The notes under the pieces are model-generated. The model was not told the DNA's origin and made no database searches. It saw only the letters and a program-made list of their open reading frames with translations. The translations under genes were made by a program, and so were the position numbers. A stretch of 62,605 bases of DNA from an uncultured Deferribacteraceae bacterium (GTDB lineage: Bacteria > Chrysiogenota > Deferribacteres > Deferribacterales > Mucispirillaceae). Shown here in pieces: positions 9,291 to 19,116 of the stretch (positions within the stretch are counted from its first letter, which is position 1; each line of letters opens with the position of its first letter). The stretch spans positions 1 through 62,605 of the forward strand of contig CAMRCY010000011.1 of assembly GCA_947041165.1 (NCBI GenBank). The letters are read 5' to 3'.

Positions 9291-12200
9291 ATGTCTATAA
9301 GAAGAATATATGTTGAGAAGAAAAAAGATCATATTGTTGAAGCAAAATCATTGAAAGATGATATAAAAGTGTTTTTAGGTATAAATGGAATTGAAGATCT
9401 GATTATCCTTAATCGCTATGATATAGAAGGATTAAATGATGATGAGTTTAATTCTGTATCTAAGATAGTTTTTGCAGAACCTATGATGGATATGCTTTAT
9501 GAAGAAAAATATCTATTTCTATCAAACGATAAATATTTTGCTATAGAGTATCTTCCTGGACAGTTTGATATGCGAGCTGATTCTGCTATTCAATGTATAA
9601 AAGTTATCACAAACGCAGAAGATATAGATGTGAGATCGGCAAAAGTTTATGTTATTAGAGGGGATATATCTGATACAGATATAGCAAGAATTAAAAAATA
9701 TCTAATAAATGAAGTCGATCAACGTGAAGCGTCATTAGATAAACCATCAACTTTAAAACTGGATACTGTGCTTGATGAGAGTATCGAGTATGTTGAAGGG
9801 TTTATAGATTTTACAAATGATGATTTAATATCGTTACTAAATAAATTATCACTTGCTATGAGTATAGAGGATCTAAAAGTAGCATACGATTACTTTAAAA
9901 ATATAGAGAAACGTAATCCAACAGTAACCGAGATTAAGGTTCTTGATACATATTGGTCAGATCACTGTCGCCATACAACATTCAATACTATTTTAACAGA
10001 TGTTGAGTTTATGGACGGACGATATAAGAAACTTTTTTCATCAACATATGATGAGTATATAGCTATCCGTAAAGATGTGTTTGAGGGTAGATTAGATAAA
10101 AAACCAGTTACGTTAATGGATCTTGCGATCATATCAACAAGGGCTAGATTAAAAGATGGTTCGCTTGATAATTTAGAAGAGTCTGAAGAAAATAATGCTG
10201 CATCAATAGTTGTAGATATCGAGTATGAGGGTGGCACAGGCGACAGCGATACCGATACTATATTATTAATGTTTAAGAACGAAACACATAATCATCCAAC
10301 AGAGATAGAACCGTTTGGTGGAGCTGCAACTTGTTTAGGTGGTGCGATTAGAGATCCGTTATCTGGTAGATCTTATGTATATCAAGCTATGCGAATAAGT
10401 GGTGCAAGTGATCCACGAGAGAGAGTTGATAAAACTTTAGTAGGCAAACTTCCACAGATAAAAATATGTAGAGAGTCAGCAAGAGGATACTCATCATACG
10501 GCAATCAGATAGGAATTGCGACAGGACATGTTAAAGAGTTTTATCACTCAGGATTTAAGGCGAAGAGAATGGAAGTCGGTGCTGTAATCGGTGCTGTTTT
10601 AAAAGCTGACGTAACTAGAGAAACACCTAAGAACGGCGATCTTATAATTATGTTAGGTGGCAGAACAGGCAGGGACGGCGTTGGTGGAGCAACTGGATCA
10701 TCTAAAGAACAGAACAGTAAATCAATTGATATATCATCAGCTGAGGTTCAAAAAGGTAACGCACCTGAAGAGCATAAATTATTACGTTTATTTAGAAAAC
10801 CTAAAATAAGCAAGATGATTAAAAAGTCTAACGATTTTGGAGCAGGTGGAGTATCAGTATCTGTTGGTGAAATAGCTGATGGTGTTGAGATCAATTTAGA
10901 AGTTATTTTGAAAAAATATGAAGGGTTAACTCCGAGTGAGTTAGCGTTATCTGAATCGCAAGAGAGAATGTCAGTTGTGATTAGCGGGTCTGATCTTGAT
11001 GAGTTTATAAAAGAGTGTCATAGAGAAAATATTGAAGCTGTAGTGATTGCAACAGTAACTGATAAAAACAGATTAACTATGAAGTATAAAGATAGTTTAA
11101 TAGTTGATATAGGTAGAGAGTTTTTAGATACAGCAGGAGCAGTTAGAGAGCAAGATGTTGTAGCTCGTACTGATTTTAATGTAACATTTTTTGATACGGA
11201 AAAATATAATAAACACGATAATTTTTATCGTATGGTTATAAGTAAGATGACAGATATAAATCTTGCAATTCAACAAGGGTTAGTTGAGTCGTTTGATTCA
11301 ACGATAGGTGCTAGAACTGTCTTGTCGCCTTACGGTGGGATACATCAATTAACAGAAGCTGAAACTATGATATCGAAAATACCTACATCTAATAATAGAG
11401 ATACAGTTACGGTATCTGTTGTGTCTTATGGTTATAATCCATATTTATCTGATGAGTCGCCGTATCACGGTGCTTATTTTGCAGTGATAGAATCTGTAAC
11501 TAAGATGATTGCAGCTGGTGTAAAGTTAAAAGATATTAGATTATCATTTCAAGAATATTTTGAAAGATTAGGTGATGATAAGTTTAAATGGGGTAATCCA
11601 TTGCTATCGTTACTAGGTGCATTAAAAGCGTTAAACTCATTATCACTTGCATCAATTAGCGGTAAAGATTCTATGTCTGGCACATATAAAGATAAAACTA
11701 ACGATATAGAATTAACCGTTCCACCAACTTTAATATCATTTGCGTTTGCAACGACTAAAGTTGATAGAGTAGTAACTGGTGAGTTCAAGAAAGCAGGTGA
11801 GAAAGTATATCTTATTAAGACAGATATTGATGATGATAAGTTAATTGATATTGAAAGATATTTATATAATATAGAGTTGATTGATGAGTCTATAACTGAT
11901 GAAGAGTTGTCATCTATTTACACTGTTAAAGATGGTGGAATAATTACGGCGTTAGTGAAGATGTCGCTAGGTAACCTGATAGGTGTTGAGATCAATGCTG
12001 ATATCACATTAGAAGAGTTACAAATTCCATATTACGGATCATTTATAATATCAACATCTATTGATTCGTTTGATTATGAGCGAGAGGTTATGGAGATCGG
12101 TGTAACGATTGATGAACCGTATATTAGGTATCAAGATAGCGAGCTTTTATTAACTGATCTTGCGGGTAGCAGTATAGAAACATTGTCGTCTGTGTATACA

Positions 12201-13091
12201 TCAAGTTGTGAAGATGAGTCGCTTGTTTATAAACCTATTTTAGGTGAGTATGCAGATCGCAAAAAAAGTAAGAACACATTTAAGGCTCAACCTAGGGTTG
12301 CGATATTGGCATTACCTGGTAGTAATTGCGAGTATGATACTAAACGTGCGTTTGAAATATCTGGAAGTAGCGACGCTGATATTTTTATTTTTAGAAACAG
12401 GAGTATTTTGGATATACAAGAATCTTGTGAAGAGTTTGCAAAAATGGTCGATAACTCACAGATATTAGCAATACCTGGTGGATTTTCAGGAGGGGACGAA
12501 CCTGATGGTTCTGGTAAATTTTTCACATCAGTATTTATGAACCCACTTATAAAAGAGTCTATACATAATTTAATACATAAAAGAGATGGCTTAGTTATAG
12601 GTATCTGTAACGGATTTCAAGCGTTGCTTAAATCAGGTTTATTAAGTAAAGGTTATATAGGCGAACAAGAAGACGATGATCCTACGTTATCGTTTAATAA
12701 AATTAATAGACATGTATCAAGATTTGTTAGAACGAGAGTATCATCAATAAAATCTCCATGGCTACAGTTAAGAGAGATTGGTGAGATAGATAAAGTTGCA
12801 GTTTCGCACGGCGAAGGCAGATTTGTAGCACCACAAGAATATATCGATAAACTGTTTAAAAATGGACAGGTAGCGTTTCAATATGTTGATGGATTTGACA
12901 ATGTAACTATGAAGTATCCGTATAATCCAAATGGTTCATCTCATGCGATAGAGGGTATAACTTCTGTTGATGGGAGGGTGCTCGGCAAGATGGGACACTC
13001 TGAAAGATTTGGAGAAAATTTGCATATTAATAATAGATATGATAGCATGAACCAGATGATATTTGCGTCTGGTATAAAATATTTTTTATAG
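9291..13091 (+). CDS. purL: Phosphoribosylformylglycinamidine synthase, single-chain
   Basis: Catalyses the ATP- and glutamine-dependent fourth step of de novo purine synthesis. At 1266 aa this is the large form that fuses PurS-like, PurL and PurQ parts. The N-terminal segment starts SIRRIYVEKK, as in clostridial-type large PurL. FGAM-synthase signatures include HNHPTEIEPFGGA and GGRTGRDGVGGATGSS. The C-terminal class I glutamine amidotransferase has nucleophile Cys1106 in GICNGFQ and the downstream SHGEGRF. The start at 9291 is preferred over an ATG 21 bases upstream because of family alignment and the GGAA-rich site just before it. No separate purS or purQ is nearby. livH follows after 10 bases. 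Confidence 0.95.
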   Translation: MSIRRIYVEKKKDHIVEAKSLKDDIKVFLGINGIEDLIILNRYDIEGLNDDEFNSVSKIVFAEPMMDMLYEEKYLFLSNDKYFAIEYLPGQFDMRADSAIQCIKVITNAEDIDVRSAKVYVIRGDISDTDIARIKKYLINEVDQREASLDKPSTLKLDTVLDESIEYVEGFIDFTNDDLISLLNKLSLAMSIEDLKVAYDYFKNIEKRNPTVTEIKVLDTYWSDHCRHTTFNTILTDVEFMDGRYKKLFSSTYDEYIAIRKDVFEGRLDKKPVTLMDLAIISTRARLKDGSLDNLEESEENNAASIVVDIEYEGGTGDSDTDTILLMFKNETHNHPTEIEPFGGAATCLGGAIRDPLSGRSYVYQAMRISGASDPRERVDKTLVGKLPQIKICRESARGYSSYGNQIGIATGHVKEFYHSGFKAKRMEVGAVIGAVLKADVTRETPKNGDLIIMLGGRTGRDGVGGATGSSKEQNSKSIDISSAEVQKGNAPEEHKLLRLFRKPKISKMIKKSNDFGAGGVSVSVGEIADGVEINLEVILKKYEGLTPSELALSESQERMSVVISGSDLDEFIKECHRENIEAVVIATVTDKNRLTMKYKDSLIVDIGREFLDTAGAVREQDVVARTDFNVTFFDTEKYNKHDNFYRMVISKMTDINLAIQQGLVESFDSTIGARTVLSPYGGIHQLTEAETMISKIPTSNNRDTVTVSVVSYGYNPYLSDESPYHGAYFAVIESVTKMIAAGVKLKDIRLSFQEYFERLGDDKFKWGNPLLSLLGALKALNSLSLASISGKDSMSGTYKDKTNDIELTVPPTLISFAFATTKVDRVVTGEFKKAGEKVYLIKTDIDDDKLIDIERYLYNIELIDESITDEELSSIYTVKDGGIITALVKMSLGNLIGVEINADITLEELQIPYYGSFIISTSIDSFDYEREVMEIGVTIDEPYIRYQDSELLLTDLAGSSIETLSSVYTSSCEDESLVYKPILGEYADRKKSKNTFKAQPRVAILALPGSNCEYDTKRAFEISGSSDADIFIFRNRSILDIQESCEEFAKMVDNSQILAIPGGFSGGDEPDGSGKFFTSVFMNPLIKESIHNLIHKRDGLVIGICNGFQALLKSGLLSKGYIGEQEDDDPTLSFNKINRHVSRFVRTRVSSIKSPWLQLREIGEIDKVAVSHGEGRFVAPQEYIDKLFKNGQVAFQYVDGFDNVTMKYPYNPNGSSHAIEGITSVDGRVLGKMGHSERFGENLHINNRYDSMNQMIFASGIKYFL

Positions 13092-13101
13092 AGAGTTGAG
13101 G

Positions 13102-14169
13102 GTGTTTGAAACAATTGTTCTCCAATTATTGAATGGTTTAATAGTTGGAAGTATTTATGCGTTAATAGCTTTAGGATATACTATGGTTTATGGTATACTT
13201 AGGTTGATTAATTTTGCACACGGCGAAATTTTTGTTGTAGGTGCATTTGCTGGTTTATTAGCGACGATGATCTTCGGAGATTCGTTCATTATTGCGATTA
13301 TATTTGCGTCAATAACCTCAGTGTTATTAGGGTTGTTTGTTGAAAGGGTGGCATATCGTCCACTTAGGGATTCAAAAACATCAACGATAGTTTTTTCAGC
13401 TGTTGGATTATTCGCAATAGTTTTTGTTGCCTTTTTATCACAAAACACAATCTTTGATCTACTTACATCAATATTGTTTTGGTTAGGAGTGTTATTTCTA
13501 ATCGCTATTATTGTATGGCTTGTCAGATCTAAATCATACCTCAAAAGTAGAACATCAACATCGAGAATAAACGCACTTATTTCGGCTATTGCGATGGGTA
13601 TAGTTATATCTAATATGATAGCGTTGATTAAAGGGCCAGATAGAGAAGTTTATCCGAAACTTATTCCAGATGTTATGTTTGATGTTTTTGGTATAAATGT
13701 TTCTCTGTTACAATTATTTATTATTTCGTTCTCATTTGTGTTAATGGTTATACTTTATATTGTGGTGAATAAGACTAAAGTAGGGCTTGCAATGAGAGCT
13801 GTATCATATAACTTAGTTGCTGCAAAACTTATGGGAATAAATCCAGATAAGATTATTTCATTCACATTTGCGATCGGCTCATTGCTTGCAGCGATTGCAG
13901 GCGTGCTTGTTGGAACATATTATAATATAGTTGATATCAATGTTGGAATGATGTATGGACTTAAAGCATTTATTGCAGCAGTTTTAGGTGGTATAGGATC
14001 AATTCCTGGTGCAGTTCTTGGTGGAATTATATTAGGTGTTGTTGAGGTTATGGGTGTAGCGTTTATATCTCCATCATATAGAGATGCAATTGCCTTCGGT
14101 ATTTTAATATTTATATTGATCGTTAAACCAACAGGATTATTTGGTAGTAACACGAAAGAGAAAATATAA
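13102..14169 (+). CDS. livH: Branched-chain amino-acid ABC transporter permease LivH
   Basis: Inner-membrane permease of the LIV-type importer, 355 aa. The N-terminal ALGYTMVYGILRLINFAHGE and C-terminal GLKAFIAAVLGGIGSIPGAVLGG are family signatures. The chosen GTG start has GAGAG six bases upstream; an in-frame TTG at 13096 leaves no room for a ribosome-binding site. It is longer than the usual ~300 aa. After RPLRDSKTS about 55 residues with two hydrophobic stretches interrupt the alignment before the normal ALISAIAMGI segment resumes. The inserted part begins with a sequence resembling what it interrupts, so it may be a partial internal duplication. It is translationally close to purL, and livM follows after a 458-bp repeat-filled gap. 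Confidence 0.93.
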   Translation: MFETIVLQLLNGLIVGSIYALIALGYTMVYGILRLINFAHGEIFVVGAFAGLLATMIFGDSFIIAIIFASITSVLLGLFVERVAYRPLRDSKTSTIVFSAVGLFAIVFVAFLSQNTIFDLLTSILFWLGVLFLIAIIVWLVRSKSYLKSRTSTSRINALISAIAMGIVISNMIALIKGPDREVYPKLIPDVMFDVFGINVSLLQLFIISFSFVLMVILYIVVNKTKVGLAMRAVSYNLVAAKLMGINPDKIISFTFAIGSLLAAIAGVLVGTYYNIVDINVGMMYGLKAFIAAVLGGIGSIPGAVLGGIILGVVEVMGVAFISPSYRDAIAFGILIFILIVKPTGLFGSNTKEKI

Positions 14170-14254
14170 TTCTAAATTAGTTAATATAAGTAATTGAACC
14201 TAATATATGTAGATTGATTTAGGTTCGTAGATATAAGTAGTTAAGTCTACAACA

Positions 14255-14600
14255 GCTAAGTTTTAAAGTGGCTAAATTATAAGCAGTTAAGTTATGAATA
14301 AATAAGTTATAAGTAATTAACTTAAATGTAGATAGGTTTTAAAGTGGCTAAATTATAAACAGTTAAGTTGTGAGTAAATAAGTTATACGTAATTAACTTA
14401 AATGTAGATAGGTTTTAAAGTGGCTGAATTATAAACAGTTAAGTTGTGAGTAAATAAGTTATACGTAATTAACTTAAATGTAGATAAGTTTTAAAGTGGC
14501 TAAACTATAAACAGTTAAGTTGTGAGTAATTAACTTAAATGTAGATAAGTTTTAAAGTGGCTAAATTGTAAACAGTTAAGTTGTGAATAAATAAGTTATA
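14255..14600. repeat. 76-bp tandem repeat array inside the liv operon
   Basis: The units start GATA(A/G)GTTTTAAAGTGGCT and are spaced 76 bases apart (14331, 14407, 14483). One copy is shortened by about 15 bases (14544), and an older copy begins near 14255. All end in AAATAAGTTATA-like sequence. The array fills the gap between livH and livM; the rest of 14170-14627 holds no gene that I can see. Confidence 0.9.
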
Positions 14601-14627
14601 AGTAGATATGTTAATTTGGAGTCTTTA

Positions 14628-15458
14628 ATGGATTTTTTATTTAATGATTATGTTTTCCAAGTTATGACAATAACGGGTATAAATATCATAATTGTTCTGG
14701 GTTTAAATCTCATCACAGGTGTAACAGGACAGCTTTCATTAGGTCATTCAGCCTTTATGTCGGTTGGTGCATACTGTTCGGCTATAATAATGATAAAACT
14801 TGCAGTACCGTTCTATCTTTCAATTGCGATTGCAACGGTTGTATCAGGAGCTGTTGGTGCGTTACTAGGTATGCCTATTTTAAGATTACGAGGGGATTAT
14901 CTTGCGATTGCAACATTAGGTTTTGCAGAAATTGTGAGGGTTATATTTTTAAACTTAAAAGTGACAGGTGGAGCGTTAGGGGTTAGTTCAATCCCGTATG
15001 AAACAACTCTTAGCACTGTGTGTATAATTTTAGTTTTCGGAATAATCTTTATGTATAGATTTGAAAAATCAAGATTTGGTTTAGCGTTAAGGTCGATACG
15101 TGAGGATGAAATAGCAGCAGAGATGATGGGTATAAATATTGCTAGATACAAAGTGTTAGCTTTTACAATAGGTTCAGCATTTGCAGGACTAGGTGGTGCA
15201 TTATATGCTCATCAGATAACTTTTATAGCACCAGATGATTTCGGATTTATGAAATCAGTTGAGTTTATTTCAATGTTAGTATTAGGTGGCATGGGCTCAA
15301 TTATAGGTGTTATAGCGGGCGTTATCGGCTTAACAGTTATCCCAGAGGTTTTAAGATTTGCATCAGAATACAGAATGGTTATGTACGGTATTGTTCTGTT
15401 AGCGATGATGATATTTAGACCACAGGGGTTATTCGGCAAGATTAGAGTTAATTTATGA
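14628..15458 (+). CDS. livM: Branched-chain amino-acid ABC transporter permease LivM
   Basis: Second inner-membrane permease of the LIV importer, 276 aa, all hydrophobic segments. Family marks are ITGVTGQLSLGHSAFMSVGAY, LRLRGDYLAIATLGFAEI, SIREDEIAAEMMGI and the C-terminal GGMGSIIGVIAGV. TTGGAG (14616-14621) is positioned correctly for the ATG at 14628, so an upstream in-frame TTG was not chosen. The stop overlaps the livG start (ATGA), indicating coupled translation with the ATPase genes. Confidence 0.95.
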   Translation: MDFLFNDYVFQVMTITGINIIIVLGLNLITGVTGQLSLGHSAFMSVGAYCSAIIMIKLAVPFYLSIAIATVVSGAVGALLGMPILRLRGDYLAIATLGFAEIVRVIFLNLKVTGGALGVSSIPYETTLSTVCIILVFGIIFMYRFEKSRFGLALRSIREDEIAAEMMGINIARYKVLAFTIGSAFAGLGGALYAHQITFIAPDDFGFMKSVEFISMLVLGGMGSIIGVIAGVIGLTVIPEVLRFASEYRMVMYGIVLLAMMIFRPQGLFGKIRVNL

Positions 15459-16231
15459 TGAGTAAAGAAATATTATTAGAACTAAAAGATGTTTCACTTT
15501 CTTTTGGTGGCTTACAAGCGATAGATAAATTGTCATTTTCTTTAAAGAGAAAAGAGATCACATCATTAATCGGTCCAAACGGAGCTGGAAAAACTTCATT
15601 GTTTAATCTTATATCAGGGGTGTATATTCCTACAAGTGGCGATATATTTTTCAAAGGTAAATTGTTAAACAATTTAAAACCGCATAAAATAACAGCACTA
15701 GGACTTGCAAGAACTTTTCAAAACATAAGATTGTTTAAACAATTAACAGTTCAAGAAAATATTATTCTAGCTATGAATATGCAAAGAAAGAGTGGAATAA
15801 TAGCATCAGTACTAGGCTTGCCTAAGCACCGTAAAGAGGTGAAAGAGGTTGAGGCGAACTCGCTAAAACTTTTAGAATATTTTTCACTTGTTGATTGTAA
15901 AGATATGCGAGCAGAAAATTTATCATACGGTAGACAGCGTGAGCTTGAAATTTGTAGAGCGCTTGCAACAGGTGCAGATCTGCTTATATTGGATGAGCCA
16001 GCAGCTGGTATGAATCCGATTGAAACTGATAATTTAATGAGCTTGATAAAAAAAATTAGAGACGATATGTCTAAAACTATCTTTCTTATTGAACACGATA
16101 TGAAGTTAGTTATGGGTATATCAGATAGAGTAATAGTTTTAGATCACGGGATAAAAATAGCTGAGGGACTTCCTAAAGATATCCGTGATAATAAAAAAGT
16201 TATAGAAGCTTATCTTGGTAAAGAGGATTAA
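15455..16231 (+). CDS. livG: Branched-chain amino-acid ABC transporter ATPase LivG
   Basis: Cytoplasmic ATPase of the LIV importer, 258 aa. Walker A GPNGAGKT is at residues 40-47. The signature is LSYGRQRELEICRAL, with YGRQRE as is typical for LivG, and Walker B is LLILDEPAAGMNP with catalytic Glu. The switch His is in LIEHDM. The ATG overlaps the livM stop. It ends just upstream of livF. Confidence 0.96.
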   Translation: MMSKEILLELKDVSLSFGGLQAIDKLSFSLKRKEITSLIGPNGAGKTSLFNLISGVYIPTSGDIFFKGKLLNNLKPHKITALGLARTFQNIRLFKQLTVQENIILAMNMQRKSGIIASVLGLPKHRKEVKEVEANSLKLLEYFSLVDCKDMRAENLSYGRQRELEICRALATGADLLILDEPAAGMNPIETDNLMSLIKKIRDDMSKTIFLIEHDMKLVMGISDRVIVLDHGIKIAEGLPKDIRDNKKVIEAYLGKED

Positions 16232-16238
16232 GGATAAT

Positions 16239-16943
16239 ATGCTTGAATTAAAAAACATTTCAACTAGATATGGTAATATCTACGCTCTTGATAGAGTGAA
16301 TATAAAGATTAAAAAGAAAGAGATAGTAACAATAATCGGTGCAAATGGTGCTGGTAAATCAACTATTTTGAATACTATATCAGGAATATTAAAGCCAGTT
16401 AATGGAATGATACTTTTTGAAGATGAAGTTATCTCTCTGAAAGAGACAGATTTTATAGTTAAAAAAGGCGTTGTTCAAGTGCCAGAAGGCAGACAGATAT
16501 TTCCTCATCTAACAGTTTTAGAAAATATTAAATTAGGTGCATATCTTAGAAAAGATAAAGCTGAAATTAGTAGAGATTTTGAATACGTAACAACTTTATT
16601 TCCACGATTAAAAGAGCGATTAAAGCAAGCAGGCGGAACGTTATCTGGTGGAGAACAACAGATGTTAGCTATTGCAAGAGGCGTAATGTCTAAGCCTAAA
16701 TTATTACTTCTTGATGAACCATCTCTCGGTTTAGCTCCTATTTTTGTTAGAGGTATTTTTGATATAATAAAAGAGATCAATAAAATCGGTGTTACAATTT
16801 TACTTGTTGAACAGAATGCAAGAATGGCTTTGTCGATTGCAGACAGAGGATATATTGTTGAAACAGGCAAGATAAAATTAGAAGCAAAAGCGAAAGATTT
16901 ATTAACAGATGATTCAGTTAGAGAGGCATATTTAGGTATATAA
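16239..16943 (+). CDS. livF: Branched-chain amino-acid ABC transporter ATPase LivF
   Basis: Second ATPase of the LIV importer, 234 aa. Walker A GANGAGKS is at residues 34-41, the signature is LSGGEQQMLAIARG, Walker B is LLLLDEPSLGLAP, and the switch is LVEQNA. The ATG at 16239 follows AAGGAT with normal spacing and gives the usual family length; the in-frame TTG at 16215 is unlikely. It is the last gene of the livHMGF group. No LivJ/LivK binding-protein gene lies in the window, so the substrate receptor must be encoded elsewhere. Confidence 0.96.
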   Translation: MLELKNISTRYGNIYALDRVNIKIKKKEIVTIIGANGAGKSTILNTISGILKPVNGMILFEDEVISLKETDFIVKKGVVQVPEGRQIFPHLTVLENIKLGAYLRKDKAEISRDFEYVTTLFPRLKERLKQAGGTLSGGEQQMLAIARGVMSKPKLLLLDEPSLGLAPIFVRGIFDIIKEINKIGVTILLVEQNARMALSIADRGYIVETGKIKLEAKAKDLLTDDSVREAYLGI

Positions 16944-17358
16944 TTTTATCTAAGTTTTGTTATGGTTATGGCTGTTTATTTGTTTCAGCTTGAAGTGAGT
17001 ATTAAGTTGCTATTATGTTGTTAAAATTTTGAGTATTGCTAGATTTTTGGGTGTTGCACATTTGTGTATCTGTAAAAAAACGTATCTAAATAGAGTATCT
17101 AAATATCAGAAATCAATCAAGTTTCCACTATAAACCAATATTAAAATTTTTATAAATCACTTAGTTACGATTAAGATTACGAACTTAATAATTTTTATAA
17201 ACTCTACATCAATCAAGTTATCACTAATTTTAAAACTCTACATAAATCTAGTTTAATCATATTATGATAATAAGTTGAAGAACTTACTATTGGTCAGTCG
17301 CACCTTTTTCAGTTACTGCAACTTTAACTATACCTACAAATATTTATCTATCAACTTT
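16944..17358. other. Gene-free region with degenerate repeats
   Basis: The 415-bp gap lies between convergent livF and the sensor kinase. It holds imperfect copies of an ATCAATCAAGTT.. segment (17113 and 17210 onward) and the pckA-derived fragment at 17290-17325. No gene or clear terminator hairpin was recognised. Confidence 0.6.
17290..17325 (-). pseudogene. Short decayed fragment of pckA
   Basis: These 36 bases match pckA 726-762 with one deleted base and two substitutions, in the same orientation. The core TGGTCAGTC.CACCTTTTTCAGTT.CTGCAACTTT is unmistakable. In pckA it encodes KVAGTEKGVTEPT. The similarity stops abruptly on both sides, so this is a small duplicated remnant and not a gene. 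Confidence 0.7.
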
Positions 17359-18906
17359 TTACTTCTGTTTTAATATATCATCTTTAGGGAAAATTAATTT
17401 CACTTCAGTCCATTCTTTCTCTTTAGATTTGATATCAAGTCTACCGTTATGCTCTCTAATAATTCTTGAAACTATAGATAATCCTAGTCCTGTCCCTGGG
17501 TATTCTTTCTTAACATTTTCACCACGATGAAATTTTGTCAACACGGTTTTGATATCATTTTTATTTATACCAACACCACTATCTTTAAACATTATAATAT
17601 AGTTCTCGCCATAATTATAAGCTTTAATAATTATAGTAGAATTAACGTGTGAATATTTCACAGCGTTAGATATAAGGTTGTTTATAACAGTTATAAAAGT
17701 TTCTCCATCAACATATATAGTATCGCTGTGTTTAATATTGAGTGATATTGTAAGCCCTTTATTTTTTATATCAATATCAAACATTTCCAATCTTTCTTCA
17801 ACCATATTAAATAGATTTACAGGTATAAAGTGATAATCATATTGTCCATGTTCAAGCCTTGACAATGTTACGATATCGTTAAATAACGTTTTTATTGTGT
17901 TAATATTATTTTTCAAATTGTAAGTAAATTTACTTCTCATCTCATGATTATCAAGTATACGTTTATCATCAAGCAGTTCAGAGTACGACAATATTTTTGT
18001 AAGTGGAGTTCTAATTTCGTGAGCGATTGAATCAAGCAGTTCTGTTTTTAATTGATTAATACTATCAAGCTTATCATTTTTATCTTTAAGCTCATCAACT
18101 AAAGTAATATATTTTCCAGCAGCATCAGCAAGCTTACTAGTTAAAATATCTTCGTTATGTGCAATCTGTACACTCATCTGATTGAATGCTTCTGATAGTA
18201 TAGATATTTCATCACTAGTATCAATTTTTGTTTCAACAATATTACCTTGCTTAATTTGCATAGTCGCCTTAGTAAGAGTGTTTACATGTCTAATTATAAG
18301 TCTATGGATAAGCAATGAGATCACAATAATTATTAAAATCAAACTAATTATAATGGTGTAGAAAGTTATCTCGTTACTTCTAGTAAGTGATGTTTTGATT
18401 TCATCAAGAGGTAGAGTTATAGATATGAGTCCTCTAAAATCATTTAGTTTATATCCATCTGTATGGCAACTTATACAAGATTTATTAATGAACAACGGTG
18501 CTGCATAATTATACACAGTACCTAATGTGTCATCATGTGCGATCTCGGTATATTCGTGCATATGTTTATTTTGTATTGCATTCATCGCAGCCACTTCAAA
18601 TTTAGTTGGGATGTTGTCAGAGTTAACAAGATTGTCAGATGTGATATGAAACCTAAATGCAGTCATTTTTTCAGCGTATTTAGATAACTCTTTTGTCACA
18701 ACAGCAGGCACAGGTTCAACACGATCTCTATTTTCAGCAGCCCACTGCCTCGTTATCACAACCATGCTATGCACAGCTTTTGCTTGCGTGTGAGCTTGCT
18801 CGATTATTGTTCTACTTTGATTTGATAAAAGTAGATATACGGCAGGGATCATTATTGTTAAAATTGTAATGAAGAGATAGAGTATAAATTTGACCATCAG
18901 TTTCAT
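17359..18906 (-). CDS. Membrane sensor histidine kinase with c-type heme sensor domain
   Basis: 515-aa kinase. It has a transmembrane helix at about residues 6-28, then a periplasmic domain of the DUF3365/Tll0287-like class. That domain ends in a heme-binding CISCH (Cys144-His148, FINKSCISCHTDGYKL). A second helix lies at about 178-202, followed by HAMP. The HisKA domain has phospho-acceptor His296 in SIAHEIRTPL, and the HATPase has NNLISNAVKYSH, DSGVGI and GTGLGLSIV. A covalently bound heme in the sensor suggests detection of redox state or a gas ligand such as NO. This would suit an organism that respires nitrate. No response regulator is adjacent. The gene diverges from the iron regulator. 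Confidence 0.92.
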   Translation of the reverse strand: MKLMVKFILYLFITILTIMIPAVYLLLSNQSRTIIEQAHTQAKAVHSMVVITRQWAAENRDRVEPVPAVVTKELSKYAEKMTAFRFHITSDNLVNSDNIPTKFEVAAMNAIQNKHMHEYTEIAHDDTLGTVYNYAAPLFINKSCISCHTDGYKLNDFRGLISITLPLDEIKTSLTRSNEITFYTIIISLILIIIVISLLIHRLIIRHVNTLTKATMQIKQGNIVETKIDTSDEISILSEAFNQMSVQIAHNEDILTSKLADAAGKYITLVDELKDKNDKLDSINQLKTELLDSIAHEIRTPLTKILSYSELLDDKRILDNHEMRSKFTYNLKNNINTIKTLFNDIVTLSRLEHGQYDYHFIPVNLFNMVEERLEMFDIDIKNKGLTISLNIKHSDTIYVDGETFITVINNLISNAVKYSHVNSTIIIKAYNYGENYIIMFKDSGVGINKNDIKTVLTKFHRGENVKKEYPGTGLGLSIVSRIIREHNGRLDIKSKEKEWTEVKLIFPKDDILKQK

Positions 18907-19005
18907 ACATTTATTATATACGATAAAAGATTTATTTCAATAATTATAAATATAGATTGTCAGGCAAAATTATAATATGAATATTAAAGATATCATATTT
19001 AATAC

Positions 19006-19049
19006 TTGACAAAGTTATGAGAAATTAGTATTGTTTAGGTACGCCTAAA
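19006..19049 (+). promoter_or_regulatory. Promoter with DtxR-type operator for the iron regulator
   Basis: TTGACA (19006-19011), 17 bases, then TATTGT (19029-19034) form a sigma-70-like promoter. Immediately after it is TTTAGGTACGCCTAAA (19034-19049), with perfect 6-bp arms TTTAGG/CCTAAA. It would overlap the transcription start. It matches sites before feoB and the porin-like gene, implying autoregulation and an iron regulon. Confidence 0.75.
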
Positions 19050-19116
19050 GTTATACATCAAAAGATTGTTTATGATACTGATGGTTGAGCTACTATATTA
19101 TGAGGTTATTTTAATT

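Noticed and set aside
9962-10237. Long antisense frames opposite purL, livH, livM, feoB, nifJ and others
   Set aside because: Shadows of strongly supported genes; no ribosome-binding sites or family motifs.
16950-16985. Short match between the region after livF and that after the iron regulator (TTATGGTTA(C/T)GGCTGT)
   Set aside because: Only about 20 bases and no hairpin; too little to name an element.
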